Source: Candidatus Neomarinimicrobiota bacterium (GTDB lineage Bacteria > Fidelibacterota > UBA8477 > JABMPR01). From it: a stretch of 33,794 nucleotides of DNA. A program made the position numbers and the translations under genes. The stretch covers positions 1-33,794 of the forward strand of contig JADHUM010000053.1 in NCBI GenBank assembly GCA_016784545.1, given 5' to 3'. Shown piece by piece: positions 33,681 to 33,794 of this stretch; within the stretch, counting starts at the first letter, position 1; each line of letters opens with the position of its first letter. The notes beneath the pieces were generated by a model. It was not told the DNA's origin, made no database searches, and saw nothing but the letters and a program-made list of their open reading frames with translations.

Positions 33681-33794
33681 GAGATAAATTATTCCCAGAA
33701 CCTCTTTTTACAGATGGTTTCCTGACGGTACGTCCTACCCCGTCCATGTAAGTTTTCTAGCCTTTGTTGCGAACAACAAGGTTGTGCTGACTGG

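Overview
The window reads as a Gram-negative bacterium of the FCB superphylum (Marinimicrobia, Calditrichaeota or KSB1-like rather than a cultured Bacteroidetes model). The evidence is four secreted proteins ending in the same FlgD-like or type IX-style sorting domain with a YPNPFNP core, several lipoproteins, OmpA-type peptidoglycan binders, and a membrane-spanning beta-propeller regulator of the kind common in that group. Base composition is intermediate. I recognised no tRNA, rRNA, CRISPR array or complete insertion sequence.

Left third (about 1-14150): an ion-homeostasis and envelope region. The minus strand carries the N-terminus of a TrkA-C-type membrane protein cut by the window edge, a KefB-like antiporter with a fused RCK domain, a DUF5698/DUF2179 membrane protein, an OmpA C-terminal remnant, a DUF502 membrane protein whose start is frameshifted in a run of eight A, and an RCK-less CPA2 antiporter. 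The plus strand carries a CBM9-like lipoprotein, an OmpA/MotB-like protein, an SLC12-like cation-chloride cotransporter, a soluble coiled-coil protein with a TrkA-C domain, a lipoprotein with a lysine-rich tail, and the magnesium channel MgtE. A minus-strand DoxX-family gene follows.

Middle (about 14800-27830): secreted surface proteins and their probable regulator. A GLUG-repeat protein ends in a clear intrinsic terminator. Three large minus-strand parallel beta-helix proteins follow, two of them with both a lipoprotein signal and a C-terminal sorting domain. A truncated propeller protein overlaps the last of these by four bases. Divergent to it is a 1014-residue one-component regulator: periplasmic propeller, Y_Y_Y domain, one membrane helix, coiled coil and a LuxR-type HTH. 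An orphan type IV prepilin comes next.

Right end (about 28598-33300) holds the most interesting unit. A sigma-54 activator with a four-cysteine PAS domain is followed by repeated TGTTGCA/TGCAACA sites, a -24/-12 promoter in front of a TPR-like gene, and a second -24/-12 promoter in front of a lipoprotein with two rhodanese domains. After a 12-bp intercistronic hairpin comes a multiheme cytochrome lipoprotein whose reading frame is interrupted by one in-frame TGA. Heme motifs lie on both sides of the TGA, the frame is kept, and a short stem-loop with a bacterial-SECIS-like position follows it, so I read it as a candidate selenocysteine-containing cytochrome. The rhodanese plus interrupted cytochrome pair resembles the ExtH/ExtKL genes of Geobacter, from memory. 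The window ends with an apparent remnant of an alanine-dehydrogenase/PNT-like gene.
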